A stretch of 64,000 nt of DNA from Arenibacterium halophilum (GTDB taxonomy: Bacteria; Pseudomonadota; Alphaproteobacteria; Rhodobacterales; Rhodobacteraceae), in contig NZ_VCPC01000007.1 of NCBI RefSeq assembly GCF_005938225.1, positions 55,541-119,540 of the forward strand, read 5' to 3'. The stretch's first letter is position 1, and the number at the start of each line of letters is the position of its first letter. Under the pieces are notes generated by a model. It saw only the letters and a program-made list of their open reading frames with translations. It was not told the origin of the DNA and made no database searches. Shown piece by piece: positions 43,808 to 53,602 of the stretch. A program made the position numbers and the translations under genes.

Positions 43808-45028
43808 TTATGCGCCCAAGACGGACCTTGGGTCAAAGTCAGGATCCCTGATCTGCTCGACGCTCGCCAATTGATTTGACGAGAACATTTTCTTTGCAGT
43901 CATGAATGTCCGAGGATCATTCATCGCGTCGACGGAGACCAGCCGCTCTTTTGCGAAATACCACACAGACAGGCTGCCGGGTTTTGTTCCAACTCGTGTA
44001 ACGGTGTCCGTATAACTTTGATTTAGCCCTGCAATCTGTAGCTTTACATCGAATTGATCCGACCAAAACCATGGGTAGGGAGTATATGGAGTTGCAAACC
44101 CTGCCATATTCGATGCCGTAGACTCGGCCTGATCTACTGCATTCTGAACGGATTCTAGCCGCACCATCTGGCCCAGATATTCAAACCGCGTGCAGTCACC
44201 AGCGGCGTATATGTTTTTGTCATTCGTCTGTCCGAAGGAATTGACAAGGATTCCCTGATCCACGTTCAGGCCGGCATCTCGGGCCAGGTCGTCATTGGCC
44301 ACGACACCGACGCCAACAATCACGAAATCAACTTCCATAGCGCTGCCGTCAGAAAACTCAGCGCCCGCCACGCGGCCATTGTTACCGACGAGACGCTTTA
44401 CGCCAAGAGCTTCGTCAATCTGCACGCCGTTTTCGTGGTGGAGCTGTCGAAAGTAGTTTGATGTTTCGGCGCAGGCAACGCGTTGCAAGATGCGGTCGGC
44501 CATCTCGACGACCCGCACCTGAAGACCTTTATTTCTCAGCACGGCGGCCGCTTCCAGCCCGATATAGCCGCCGCCGATCACCAAGGCACGCCGCCCCGAA
44601 GCAATTTCGGCTGCAAAAGCGTTCGCATCGTCGATGCCACGAACGACATAGACACCTTTGAGCTCCCCGCCCATCTCGTTTGGCAAGGCTCTGGGACGCG
44701 TGCCCGTTGTCAGGGCCAGCTTGTCATAGTCCAGAACGCGCCCGTCATCGAGTTGGACCTGCTTGGATTTTCTAACAATACGCACGACACGGTGGCCCGA
44801 GAGAAGGGAGATATCGTTCTTTTGATACCAAGCCTCGGGGCGAAGGAACAAACTCTCGACACTCATTTCCCCGGTTACATATTTTTTTGACAACGGTGGG
44901 CGCTGATAGGGAAGATAACGCTCTTCGCCCACTATCGTAATCGCAGCCTCGCTATCTTGCTGTCTGTACTTTCCGGCAAGAGAGCACGCGGCCTGCCCCG
45001 CACCGACAATGAGTATCTTCTTTTTCAT
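43808..45028 (-). CDS. FAD-dependent ferredoxin reductase of the P450 system
   Basis: A 406-residue flavoprotein of the putidaredoxin-reductase type. The FAD loop is ILIVGAGQAACSLAGKY at the N-terminus, followed by RYLPYQRPPLSKKY; the NADH loop is ALVIGGGYIGLEAAA (about residue 148-162); NIYAAGDCTRF marks the second FAD contact. It passes electrons from NADH to the 2Fe-2S ferredoxin at 47272. It is nine bases from the aldehyde dehydrogenase, in the same operon. Confidence 0.92.
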   Translation of the reverse strand: MKKKILIVGAGQAACSLAGKYRQQDSEAAITIVGEERYLPYQRPPLSKKYVTGEMSVESLFLRPEAWYQKNDISLLSGHRVVRIVRKSKQVQLDDGRVLDYDKLALTTGTRPRALPNEMGGELKGVYVVRGIDDANAFAAEIASGRRALVIGGGYIGLEAAAVLRNKGLQVRVVEMADRILQRVACAETSNYFRQLHHENGVQIDEALGVKRLVGNNGRVAGAEFSDGSAMEVDFVIVGVGVVANDDLARDAGLNVDQGILVNSFGQTNDKNIYAAGDCTRFEYLGQMVRLESVQNAVDQAESTASNMAGFATPYTPYPWFWSDQFDVKLQIAGLNQSYTDTVTRVGTKPGSLSVWYFAKERLVSVDAMNDPRTFMTAKKMFSSNQLASVEQIRDPDFDPRSVLGA

Positions 45029-45037
45029 GTCAGTTTC

Positions 45038-46480
45038 CTATGCTGTCGTCTCGGAGATAAACTTGGTGGCAAGATAGGCGTCAAAGGTCTCGCTGCCGCC
45101 CTCGCTGCCCATACCGCTGTCCTTGACGCCTCCCAAAGGTGTCTCTGGCAATGCGATGCCAAAGTGGTTGACGTTCACCATGCCCGCTTCGAGCCTTGAG
45201 GCTACATAGTGCGAGGTCCGGAGCGATTGGGTGAAGACATAGGAGGCAAGCCCGAACGGCAACGCGTTTGCTCGGGAAAGCACTTCATCCACATCACTGA
45301 AGGTTGTGATAGGAGCGACCGGTCCAAAAGGTTCTTCGCGCATGATATTTGCCGTGTCAGGCGTATTCATCAACACGGTCGGCGGAAAGAAGTTACCTGG
45401 GCCTGACATGGCCTTGCCGCCGGTCAATATACTTGCACCTTTGGCGGTTGCGTCGGAAACAAACTCGGTCATCGCGCTCACACGTCGGTTATGGGCTAGC
45501 GGGCCCATTGTCGTGGCACTGTCCATGCCGTCTCCGACTACGCGCGTTCCAAAGGCTTTGGAAAATTTTTCGCCAAATTCTTCGGCCACGCTTTCATGGA
45601 CGTAGAACCGGCTTGGCGACATACACACTTGACCTGCGTTCAACCCTTTATAACCGGCCAAAAGGGTCGCGGCCTTGTCAATATCGGCATCATCGAACAC
45701 CAGAACCGGAGAATGCCCACCCAGTTCCATTGTGACGCGCTTCATATGCGCCCCAGCCATTGCCGCTAGATGTTTTCCAACGGGGATTGACCCGGTAAAT
45801 GAGATTTTGCGCACGTTAGGTGACTTGATGAGATGCTCCGATATCTGAGCAGGCACGCCCCAAACGACATTGAGGCACCCCGCTGGCAAGCCCGCGTCAT
45901 GAAACATTTGCGCCAGCGCAACGACGGCGCTTGGTGCGTCCTCGGAGGCCTTGAGGATAATCGTACATCCCGATCCCAAAGCGGCGCAGATTTTGCGAAG
46001 CGCCTGATTGAGTGGATAATTCCAAGGCGAGAATGATGCACAGACGCCAACAGGCTGGCGAATAACAGTCTGGCGGACGCTTGGATCACGCGGCGGGATG
46101 ACGCGCCCGTAGATGCGGCGACATTCCTCTGCGTGCCACTCTGCATGATCCGCGGCCCCCATGACTTCCATTCTGGCTTCGGTCAGCGGCTTGCCCTGAT
46201 CCATTGTGAGGCTATAGGCGATATCCTCGACCCGATCTCGGATCATACCCGCAACGCTGCGCAGAATACGGCTGCGTTCTAAGGGTGACGTCCAGCGCCA
46301 CGTTTGGAACGCACGATCCGCCGCAGCAATGGCTGCATCCAGATCTTCGGGCATGGCATGGGGCAACTGGCCGACAACTTGTCCGTTGGCCGGGTTATAA
46401 ACCGGCTCTCCATCCCGATCATCGGCCCCTATGAAATGGCCGTCAATATACATGGACAGTGAAGCATACGACCGGGTCAC
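45038..46480 (-). CDS. NAD(P)-dependent aldehyde dehydrogenase
   Basis: A 480-residue aldehyde dehydrogenase of the succinate-semialdehyde type. FSPWNYPLNQAL, VTMELGGHSPVLVF (general-base Glu) and GLNAGQVCMSPSRFYV (catalytic Cys) are all present. In this operon the expected substrate is an aryl aldehyde such as 4-formylbenzoate, giving terephthalate. It overlaps the SDR gene by four bases, supporting consecutive steps. Substrate is inferred from context. Confidence 0.9.
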   Translation of the reverse strand: MTRSYASLSMYIDGHFIGADDRDGEPVYNPANGQVVGQLPHAMPEDLDAAIAAADRAFQTWRWTSPLERSRILRSVAGMIRDRVEDIAYSLTMDQGKPLTEARMEVMGAADHAEWHAEECRRIYGRVIPPRDPSVRQTVIRQPVGVCASFSPWNYPLNQALRKICAALGSGCTIILKASEDAPSAVVALAQMFHDAGLPAGCLNVVWGVPAQISEHLIKSPNVRKISFTGSIPVGKHLAAMAGAHMKRVTMELGGHSPVLVFDDADIDKAATLLAGYKGLNAGQVCMSPSRFYVHESVAEEFGEKFSKAFGTRVVGDGMDSATTMGPLAHNRRVSAMTEFVSDATAKGASILTGGKAMSGPGNFFPPTVLMNTPDTANIMREEPFGPVAPITTFSDVDEVLSRANALPFGLASYVFTQSLRTSHYVASRLEAGMVNVNHFGIALPETPLGGVKDSGMGSEGGSETFDAYLATKFISETTA

Positions 46481-47232
46481 AGGAAGTAGCTCCCGCCATC
46501 TACGGCGACGGTCTGTCCGGTAATGAATGCCGCGCCATCACTGGCAAGAAAGAGCAGCGCGCCAGTCAGATCACCCGGTACCTGATCGCGCGGGATGGAG
46601 CGGCTGGACTTCCTGACCACGTCGCCCATGATTTCTTCCATGCCAGTTGCAAGCACTCCGTCGCTGAGCGTAAATCCAGGCGCAATAGCATTCACTGTAA
46701 TGTTGTCTTTGCCCAATTCACGCGCCAAGGCGCGGGTAAAAGACACAACAGCTCCTTTGCTAGACGTGTAGTGCAGCATGAACGGAGCACCTTTAAGTTG
46801 CGACGTTGACGCGATATTCACGATCCTGCCGGCCGTACTCTTACGTAGTTCTGGGAGCGCCGCTTTGGCACAAAGAAATGGGCCGAGCGTATTGACCTCC
46901 ATCACTTTCATCCATTCAGCGGGTTCAATTTGGTCAAATGGCTTTAGCTTCAGCGAGGTGAAAATACCCGCATTGTTCACCAACAAATCCAGGCCGCCAA
47001 AATTGTCGACCGCCGCGGCAACCATCGCGTTTGTGTCGTCTACGTTAGCGACATCGGCCTTAACGCCGATCACATCAAAGCCTTCGCTTTTAAGTCTATT
47101 GGCAGCTTCATCCGCTCCGGCCATATCTGCGATGACAACGGCGTATCCTGCGTCAGCAAGGCTTCGCGTGAACGCAAAGCCAATACCGCTTGCGCCACCA
47201 GTTACAATCGCCACTTTTTTCTTGGTGTTCAT
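46477..47232 (-). CDS. Short-chain dehydrogenase/reductase
   Basis: A 251-residue SDR: cofactor motif TGGASGIGFAF, the NNAG element, catalytic Ser in NIASTSQL, YTSSKGAVVSF with the Tyr-Lys pair, and the usual PG near residue 185. It likely oxidises the alcohol formed by the P450 (for example 4-hydroxymethylbenzoate) to the aldehyde. AGGAAG precedes the ATG. It is the link between the ferredoxin and aldehyde dehydrogenase genes. Confidence 0.9.
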   Translation of the reverse strand: MNTKKKVAIVTGGASGIGFAFTRSLADAGYAVVIADMAGADEAANRLKSEGFDVIGVKADVANVDDTNAMVAAAVDNFGGLDLLVNNAGIFTSLKLKPFDQIEPAEWMKVMEVNTLGPFLCAKAALPELRKSTAGRIVNIASTSQLKGAPFMLHYTSSKGAVVSFTRALARELGKDNITVNAIAPGFTLSDGVLATGMEEIMGDVVRKSSRSIPRDQVPGDLTGALLFLASDGAAFITGQTVAVDGGSYFL

Positions 47233-47271
47233 GGGGTCTTCCTATTCTTTCTCACCGGGAATGCAGAACAT

Positions 47272-47595
47272 TCAGCCTTGGGTTTTGGGCAACCGAACAA
47301 TGACTTGCTCTATCCCTTCAGGAACGTAGAGTTGGCAACTCAGTCGGCTTTCCGGCTGGCGATCTTCCGCAACGCACTCCAGCATTTCCTCCTCGACGTC
47401 GCTTATCGCGGTGAATGCCGAGGCTGAATCCTTTTCAAGATATACATGGCAGGTTGCGCACATCGCTGCTCCGCCGCATTCGGCCACAATGCCGGGAATA
47501 TCGGCGTCAATGGCGGTGCGCATTACATTTGCTCCGACATCCACTTTGATATCCGTTCTGGTCCCGTCGGCGAGTTCATAGGTGATCGTAGGCAT
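47272..47595 (-). CDS. 2Fe-2S ferredoxin (putidaredoxin type)
   Basis: A 107-residue ferredoxin. The four ligands are Cys40, Cys46 and Cys49 in AECGGAAMCATCHVYLE, and Cys87 in SRLSCQLYV, the spacing of putidaredoxin-type 2Fe-2S proteins. It carries electrons to the P450, whose gene ends 11 bases upstream of this start. Confidence 0.94.
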   Translation of the reverse strand: MPTITYELADGTRTDIKVDVGANVMRTAIDADIPGIVAECGGAAMCATCHVYLEKDSASAFTAISDVEEEMLECVAEDRQPESRLSCQLYVPEGIEQVIVRLPKTQG

Positions 47596-47606
47596 GTCGC
47601 CCTCCC

Positions 47607-48851
47607 TTAGTGTTTTTTGGCCGTCACGCGCATTGGCATGCTGGTGTATCCGCGTACGGTGTTATTGAAATGCAGAATCGGTTCCCCCAACAGTTCAATT
47701 GATTCGACTTTGGATGCCAAAGTTCGCAAAGCGATTTCGCCTTCCATCCGCGCAATCATTTGACCTGCACAGCCATGAATCCCTGCTCCGAAGCCCATGT
47801 TGCCCGTGGCTTTGCGCAATACGTCAAAGCGGTCGGGATCCGCCCAATGACGCGGATCGCGATTTGCTGACGCAACAAAAACCAGTACCTTTTGTTCCCT
47901 TGCCAAAGGAACGCCTTCCAGTTCGGTTTCCGTTGTGGTCGTGCGATAGAAAGAGTGGAAGGTGCTGTCATAGCGCAGTACTTCTTCAATTGTCGCACGC
48001 GCTCTTTTCGGGTCATCGCGCAACACGGCCCATTGGTCTGGGTTGCGGCCCAGATTGACGAGCGCGTTCCCCATTGTGAAAATTGTCGTGTCCAATCCGG
48101 CCGAGAGAGTTGTGCGCACGAGCATTCCCGCATCTTCATGCGAAATATCGCCCGCATCAGCTGCAGCATAAAGCTCTGCGCCAAATCCGTCCGAAGTCAG
48201 GTTTTCGCGTTGGCAAGCATTGGTAATCCATTCCGTCGCAGGCCCCAGATTTGCGAGGCATTCTTTGAAACGATCATTGGCGGGGCCAAACGCGTTGAAG
48301 ACCATATCGCCATAGGGCAGAAGATGCTCCCGTCCGTCCTTTGGCACACCAACCGCGTCTCCAAAAACTTTGATCGGGAACGCGTCTGCCAAGTCCTTAA
48401 CGCCGTCGCAAACACCCTTTTCAATCATCCGATCAACCATCAGCTCCGCCTGAGCTTCGAATGTGGAAGTCAGTTTTTTCAATGCGCGGGGTGAAAGAAT
48501 ACGTGTGAAGACGGCTCTGGTCTTGGTATGCTCGGGCGGATCAACTTCCAGTATGATACTTGGTTGCCGCCAAGGTTCTTCGGTGTGAAAATTGGTAAGG
48601 CCGACGCCGGCACTGGAGCAATATGTTTCCGGATCGGTCAACACTTTGCGTACGCTATCGTACCGCGTCACCGCATAAACCCCGTATTTTTTCAGCCAGA
48701 CGATTGGCCCCGCCTCGCGCATCATTTCATAATGCGGATATGGATCCCTAAGCACCTCTGATGCGTAGGGGTCAAAGTCGAGCGAAGCAACACCTTCAAC
48801 CGGTACTGGATATGATTGAGATCTGCTCTCAGGTTGCTGTTGAAATTTCAC
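47607..48851 (-). CDS. CYP199-like cytochrome P450
   Basis: A 414-residue P450 starting with GTG after GGGAGGAG. The heme loop is FGAGIHGCAGQMIAR, the oxygen-activating helix has LSAGLDTTIF, and EEVLRYD is the ExxR motif. By memory of CYP199A4, the segments CSSAGVGLTNF, EPWRQPSIILEVDPPEHTKTRAV, GREHLLPYGDMVFNAFGPAN and FNNTVRGYTSMPMRVT match closely. CYP199A enzymes oxidise para-substituted benzoates such as 4-methoxy- and 4-methylbenzoate. The carboxylate-binding region has Ala where CYP199A4 has Arg (CSSRGVG), so the exact substrate may differ. It sits between the tph genes and its own ferredoxin. Confidence 0.88.
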   Translation of the reverse strand: MKFQQQPESRSQSYPVPVEGVASLDFDPYASEVLRDPYPHYEMMREAGPIVWLKKYGVYAVTRYDSVRKVLTDPETYCSSAGVGLTNFHTEEPWRQPSIILEVDPPEHTKTRAVFTRILSPRALKKLTSTFEAQAELMVDRMIEKGVCDGVKDLADAFPIKVFGDAVGVPKDGREHLLPYGDMVFNAFGPANDRFKECLANLGPATEWITNACQRENLTSDGFGAELYAAADAGDISHEDAGMLVRTTLSAGLDTTIFTMGNALVNLGRNPDQWAVLRDDPKRARATIEEVLRYDSTFHSFYRTTTTETELEGVPLAREQKVLVFVASANRDPRHWADPDRFDVLRKATGNMGFGAGIHGCAGQMIARMEGEIALRTLASKVESIELLGEPILHFNNTVRGYTSMPMRVTAKKH

Positions 48852-48922
48852 GGCATACTCCTCCCTTGGAAATTAGCCTTGACGAACTTGTAAGTTGTGA
48901 CGCTCGTCCCTGTGGCTTCTGC

Positions 48923-49939
48923 CTATGCAGGCATATCGCCTGTTGGTTCGCCCGAGGGCACAAACGCATCGCTGTAGAAGGCCGCCTTGTCGAGCTTGGA
49001 GGCGGCGCAAAAATCCTTTTTTGCGGCGTCAATCATCATTGGGGCGCCACAAGCATAAACCTCTAGGCTCGACATATCCGGATGGTCCGATTGGACCGCC
49101 TTATGTACGAAGCCGGTCCGACCATTCCATGTGTCCGGAGGATCCGAAAGAACGGGCGTAAACGTAAACCACTCGTGCTTTTCGGCCCATTTGTCTGGAA
49201 GAGAGCGCAGGTAGAGATCGGCTTCGGTGTTCGCACCCCAATAAAGATGAATTGGACGCGAGCCACCTTGCTTGATTTGGTGTTCGACGATCGATTTGAT
49301 CGGGGCAAATCCCGTTCCCGTTGCGATCAGGATCGCGGGCTTATCTGTATCTTCATTCAAGGTGAAATTGCCAAAAGGAAGCTCGACGGAAAGAACAGCC
49401 CCCTTTTCAAGGTTGGCAAGAACCGTTTGAGAAAACTTCCCGCCAGGAACGTGGCGAATGTGCAATTCAATACCATCGTTCTGATGGGGTGGATTGGCCA
49501 TCGAGTAGTTTCTGCTATCGCCGTCGGGCATTAGCACACTTAGGTACTGACCAGCCTGAAAGACGGATCGGTTGCCAATTGGGAACCTCAAACTAATGAC
49601 TGACACGTCAGAAGCGGGATGCCCAATTTTTCGAACTTTGGCCTCGAATGTCTTGCGAGAAACGGGTTCAACTTTCTTGATACTTTTCGGGTCGATTTCA
49701 AGATCCGAGCGAGGTCTGGCCTGGCACAAAAACACACCTTCGGCAGGCCCGACGCAGGTACCCTGCCCACGAACGGCAGCCTCGCCGGATGTAATACCAC
49801 CTTCGCATGATGAACAGACGCCTTTTCGGCAAGAATAAGGGATCGCGAAGCCGGCACGTTCGGCCGCATCCAAAACGGTTTCATCCTCGGTGCATTCAAA
49901 AGCGATGTCTTCGCCTGTGACAGAGATTTGATAGATCAT
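48923..49939 (-). CDS. tphA1: Terephthalate 1,2-dioxygenase reductase component
   Basis: A 338-residue reductase: N-terminal plant-type 2Fe-2S domain (PYSCRKGVCSSC, last Cys in VFLCQAR), then an FAD domain (RNYSMANPP) and an NAD domain (GTGFAPIKS). By memory it parallels Comamonas TphA1 along its length (ISVTGEDIAFEC versus the same region; HIRHVPGGKFS; LSVELPFGNF). It feeds electrons from NADH to TphA2A3. It overlaps tphB by four bases. Confidence 0.88.
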   Translation of the reverse strand: MIYQISVTGEDIAFECTEDETVLDAAERAGFAIPYSCRKGVCSSCEGGITSGEAAVRGQGTCVGPAEGVFLCQARPRSDLEIDPKSIKKVEPVSRKTFEAKVRKIGHPASDVSVISLRFPIGNRSVFQAGQYLSVLMPDGDSRNYSMANPPHQNDGIELHIRHVPGGKFSQTVLANLEKGAVLSVELPFGNFTLNEDTDKPAILIATGTGFAPIKSIVEHQIKQGGSRPIHLYWGANTEADLYLRSLPDKWAEKHEWFTFTPVLSDPPDTWNGRTGFVHKAVQSDHPDMSSLEVYACGAPMMIDAAKKDFCAASKLDKAAFYSDAFVPSGEPTGDMPA

Positions 49940-50913
49940 TTTGCCCCTCCAACCAGTTTTATTGCTCGAATGACAGCCTCAGGGTCTGCGCAGTTTTTGC
50001 CCGCAATATCAAAGGCCGCGCCGTGCCCAACGCTGGAAAATAGGGTGTCAGCCCCGATCGACAGTGCCGACGCTTTTCTCCCTGCCAGCAATTTGACGGG
50101 AATATGCCCTTGATCGTGATACATCGCGACATATGCATCGAACCCGTCACGGGCCAGCATTGTGTCGGCGCCCTCGGGGCCGTGTGCATCGACGCCTTGC
50201 TCCCGCAGTTTTTGGATCGCAGGGGCGACGATACGGTTGTCCTCGTCGCCGAACAGGCCGTTTTCGCCAGCATGTGGATTGATTCCAAACACTCCAACGC
50301 GCGGTTTCGCCACTCCCAAGTCGCGCAGGGCGGAATCAGCGGCAAGCGCGGCCTTCTCAATCAGTTCCGAGTTTAACCGCCTTAACGCGCTGTTGATCCC
50401 TTCGTGAAGCGTAACGTGTACGACGCGTAGCCCCCCGCCAACCAACATCAGGAAGACGCTGTCGGGCCCGGTTTTCAACAATTCCGACAGCAAATTCGGA
50501 TAACCTGAAAAGACACGCCCAGAGGCATTTACTGCCGTTTCGGAATGGGGGCACCCGATAACTCCTCGACCGGCTCCGTCGGCAAGCAACGCCAAGGCCG
50601 CTTCGACATAGGAAACGGTGGCCCGCCCGGCAGCGGCATTAACGGTCCCGGGTACGTAATTCGCAGGAGGCATTGCATTGATGACAAACAGATCGATCGT
50701 TTTCGCCGTGCTACCCCACTTGGAACGATCGGTTTGCAGGCCAAATCCGAGGGCGTCTGCGAGGGGAGCAACGATATAGTCGTCCCCCAGCAAAACAGGC
50801 CGATAACGAGGATCTTCGTGCAATGTCGCCGCTGCTTTGACCGCAATTTCCGGACCAATGCCATTGGGGTCACCAATGGTTACCAGCACCGGCTTGGTAT
50901 TTGCGCTTGTCAC
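49936..50913 (-). CDS. tphB: Terephthalate cis-dihydrodiol dehydrogenase (PdxA family)
   Basis: A 325-residue member of the PdxA fold. PdxA-type metal histidines are seen in VVHVTLHEGINSAL and VAMYHDQGHIPVKLL, with a NPHAGENGLFGDED segment between. In terephthalate clusters the PdxA homologue TphB oxidises and decarboxylates the cis-diol to protocatechuate. The neighbours tphA1, tphA3 and tphA2, each overlapping by a few bases, decide this over vitamin B6 synthesis. Confidence 0.88.
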   Translation of the reverse strand: MTSANTKPVLVTIGDPNGIGPEIAVKAAATLHEDPRYRPVLLGDDYIVAPLADALGFGLQTDRSKWGSTAKTIDLFVINAMPPANYVPGTVNAAAGRATVSYVEAALALLADGAGRGVIGCPHSETAVNASGRVFSGYPNLLSELLKTGPDSVFLMLVGGGLRVVHVTLHEGINSALRRLNSELIEKAALAADSALRDLGVAKPRVGVFGINPHAGENGLFGDEDNRIVAPAIQKLREQGVDAHGPEGADTMLARDGFDAYVAMYHDQGHIPVKLLAGRKASALSIGADTLFSSVGHGAAFDIAGKNCADPEAVIRAIKLVGGAK

Positions 50914-51395
50914 AGTGGAAACCCGAGCAGTGTATCGACATAGCTGCTGTCAAGAACGACAATGCGCTTCATGATCTTCGCGTCGCTTTCTGTGACTTTA
51001 TACCGATCAACATAGCGCCCCGTCGCATACAGGTCGGTCGGGCCCTCACGGGTAATTCTTGCCACCATGAACGAGGTTTCGGATTCTACCTCGTCACCCT
51101 CAATGCTCGAAATATGAGGTTGTCCGAGAATGTGCCGGTACGAATGCCGTTCGTAAACATTTGCCTCCAGCAGCGACAAAATGCGGTCATGCAGCATCGC
51201 CTTGCTGTCCAGCCACATCAATCCGGCCTCCAGACCCTGGGCAAAGTTGTCAGCAGACGTGATCTGATAAAAGCAGTCATCGACAAAGAACGTTGGCCAA
51301 TCATAGAAATCACCGTCGTCAATCGCGTAGGCATACCGTGCCTGAACCATCCCGATGAGGTTTGTCAGCTCTGCTATTTTCTTGAAGTCGTTCAC
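50910..51395 (-). CDS. tphA3: Terephthalate dioxygenase small subunit
   Basis: A 161-residue ring-hydroxylating dioxygenase beta subunit with the NTF2-like fold: [27 protein letters not shown] at the start and [28 protein letters not shown] near the end. It has a structural role with TphA2. Start and stop overlap both neighbours by four bases. Confidence 0.9.
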   Translation of the reverse strand: MNDFKKIAELTNLIGMVQARYAYAIDDGDFYDWPTFFVDDCFYQITSADNFAQGLEAGLMWLDSKAMLHDRILSLLEANVYERHSYRHILGQPHISSIEGDEVESETSFMVARITREGPTDLYATGRYVDRYKVTESDAKIMKRIVVLDSSYVDTLLGFPL

Positions 51396-52672
51396 AGGCC
51401 CATCCTCCCACGATATTCGGTCCAGAACCCACGAATGGCGGCCTCGGTAATGCGATCTGTTCCTGTCTCGATTGAATGTCCGCCCATCGCGAGAACAGCG
51501 CGCTCGTCAGGCGCTCCCTTTGTTCCGCGTTGAACGAAGTTCCCGATACACCCATCTTCCATCGAAACATACCCGCCCGGTCCGATCAGGTTGGACAGCT
51601 TCAGACGCGTTTTGCGTTGCTCCGGTGTGTCGTCCTCGAACCCGATATAGGTCCATTTCAGATGCATACTGTCCGTGCCCTTGGGCAGAACCGTACGTAC
51701 CGCAATCGAGTTTTGGATCTGTTGCAAAACGAAGTTCGGAAATACGGACAAGATTTGAAGAGTAATATCATCGTCGTATTCCTTGAAGCTCGCCAAGAGC
51801 GACATATCAGTCAGACTGAGATCGGAATCTGATCGAATATTCTCGTCTTTGTAGGCATTCTTCTGATCATCATCCAGCGTCTCGCCGTGATCCACACACG
51901 AATAGCTGACATGACATCCACCTGTTTCATTGACGATAATTCCTCCCTTTTGCGACAGACGATTAAGCTCGAAAGTCGTGAAGAAGGTATGAAGGATGCT
52001 CGCATGGTAACTGTCCTTAGTGTTTTCGACGTAAAGCTTCCAGTTGTTGGGAAGGATTTGGGTGAAACGCCCCAAGACAACCGGTTTCCGTCCACCTAGA
52101 ACACGCTCGATACGCTCTAGGACGGCTTCACCGAGATAGTCTTCGATGTCATCAACATTTTCGTCGAAACTTCCGAAGACCAGCCCATGCAGGACTGACA
52201 CCCGCATTTTGCGAGGCCCCTGGTTTTCCATTTTGAAATCATCGGCGATACCACCACAGCCCTTGATTCCATCCTTGAAGGCAACCCCGATCAAATCGCC
52301 CTGAAGACTGTGTGTCCATGCGTGATAGACGCAGGTGAAGTCTTTAACGTTTCCTCGATCTTCCAGGGCTAGCAACGAACCACGATGCGCGCAGCGATTC
52401 TCGAAAGCATACAACTCTCCGTCCTTATCGCGAGTTACGATGACGGGAGTTTCTCCGGCAGAAACGGCCACGAAGTCTCCGGCTTCTCTGAGCTCGGCCT
52501 CTAAGCATAGGAAGTTCCACACAGGGCCGTGAAATAGCTTCCTATTCTCCGCTTCCAAAATATCTTGACGCTGAAAAATCCAATAAGGAACACGCGAGGC
52601 CCCGTCTTCAGTGGACCACGTTGGGCGTTTTGCCTCAGTTTCTTCAAGAGTTGCCACCAGTGTGTCTCCCAT
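51392..52672 (-). CDS. tphA2: Terephthalate dioxygenase large subunit
   Basis: A 426-residue Rieske oxygenase. The Rieske ligands are in [24 protein letters not shown] (CxH...CxxH, about residues 92-115) and the mononuclear iron ligands in [12 protein letters not shown] (Asp, His, His). Compared from memory with Comamonas TphA2, long runs agree, such as [39 protein letters not shown] and [21 protein letters not shown]. It dihydroxylates terephthalate. First gene of the operon, with the operator palindromes 11 bases upstream. No strong Shine-Dalgarno is seen. Confidence 0.9.
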   Translation of the reverse strand: MGDTLVATLEETEAKRPTWSTEDGASRVPYWIFQRQDILEAENRKLFHGPVWNFLCLEAELREAGDFVAVSAGETPVIVTRDKDGELYAFENRCAHRGSLLALEDRGNVKDFTCVYHAWTHSLQGDLIGVAFKDGIKGCGGIADDFKMENQGPRKMRVSVLHGLVFGSFDENVDDIEDYLGEAVLERIERVLGGRKPVVLGRFTQILPNNWKLYVENTKDSYHASILHTFFTTFELNRLSQKGGIIVNETGGCHVSYSCVDHGETLDDDQKNAYKDENIRSDSDLSLTDMSLLASFKEYDDDITLQILSVFPNFVLQQIQNSIAVRTVLPKGTDSMHLKWTYIGFEDDTPEQRKTRLKLSNLIGPGGYVSMEDGCIGNFVQRGTKGAPDERAVLAMGGHSIETGTDRITEAAIRGFWTEYRGRMGL

Positions 52673-52682
52673 TTATGTTGAC

Positions 52683-52749
52683 GTTCGAATAGCGAACAAG
52701 TTTCGAATATCGTACTTTTAGTCTTTACACGAGCATATTTTGGTGTCAA
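52683..52749 (-). promoter_or_regulatory. tph promoter and IclR-type operator pair
   Basis: Read on the minus strand, a TTGACA box (52749-52744) is followed by two 15-base sites with centres 18 bases apart: a degenerate one, GTACGATATTCGAAA (52715-52701), then a perfect inverted repeat, GTTCGCTATTCGAAC (52697-52683). The form GTTCG-N5-CGAAC resembles sites bound by PcaR/PcaU-type IclR regulators. The same architecture occurs before the TRAP operon. Confidence 0.65.
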
Positions 52750-52888
52750 GACCTCTTTGAACTGGGGCGGGAGACGCGATGGGCGAGACAGACCGACCCG
52801 GAGGTCGGCTCTAGGGCGGACCTAAGTGGGCTTTGCGCTCCGAAACGCCAAAGATGTCTAACTTGTCCAGAAATGTTGGAGACCGGAT

Positions 52889-53452
52889 ATGAGCAAGCTA
52901 TTGTTTTTCGCGGGAAGTAGCCGAAAAGAATCGGTCAATTCTAAACTGGCGCAATCAGCGGCGGAACTTGGGCAATCATGCGAGCCTAGTAGGATCTCTG
53001 TTACGCTCGTTGATCTTGCAGATTTTGATGCGCCGAACGTTGATGGGGCGAGCGCGACAACAGCCGAAGTGCCGGAGCAAGTGATCAAGTTCCGCGAGTT
53101 GCTGCGGGCACATGATGGGTTTTTCATAGGTTCAGATGAATACACTGGCGCATATTCATCGATATTACGAAATTTGATTGGATGGTTAGTGCTCACAAGT
53201 GGACCGGACGACACTGCGTTCAAAAGCAAACCTGTTGCCATTTGCGGGGCTTCTTCGCGCGGAGTCGGGTCTGTTCGTGGGCATCCTGCTCTCCAACAGT
53301 TATTCGTTACTCTTGGAGCGAATGTAATTTCTCAGCACATCCGGCTTGGCACCGCCGCGGGTGCATTCCAGCAAGATGGAAAATTGACAGAAAGCGTAAA
53401 AAGGCAATTGCTTGACAATGCCATTCCAAAACTCCTCTCTGCTGTTGGATAG
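52889..53452 (+). CDS. NAD(P)H-dependent FMN reductase
   Basis: A 187-residue flavodoxin-like reductase with FFAGSSRKESVNSKL (FMN phosphate loop), GSDEYTGAYSSILRNLIGWL and ICGASSRGVGSVRG. It is transcribed away from tphA2 across a 216-base divergent region, with GGAG upstream of the ATG. It may supply reduced flavin or handle quinones. Typical length is about 180-200 residues. Link to the tph pathway is by position only. Confidence 0.88.
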   Translation: MSKLLFFAGSSRKESVNSKLAQSAAELGQSCEPSRISVTLVDLADFDAPNVDGASATTAEVPEQVIKFRELLRAHDGFFIGSDEYTGAYSSILRNLIGWLVLTSGPDDTAFKSKPVAICGASSRGVGSVRGHPALQQLFVTLGANVISQHIRLGTAAGAFQQDGKLTESVKRQLLDNAIPKLLSAVG

Positions 53453-53602
53453 GATATGAGGAACGTCTGATCTACCGTCTGGGCTGCCCCGATTTACGGG
53501 CAATCGGGTTTTGATTTTGCAGACGGGGACGGATTTTGGGCTCGTAGCGACAGAATCGGCAGCCCTGAGGCTCCACGCCACTGTTTTTGGGCAGAGTCCG
53601 CC

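Noticed and set aside
49936..50913. Vitamin B6 biosynthesis enzyme PdxA
   Set aside because: The protein has the PdxA fold, but it is translationally coupled to dioxygenase subunits and a reductase, the arrangement of TphB.
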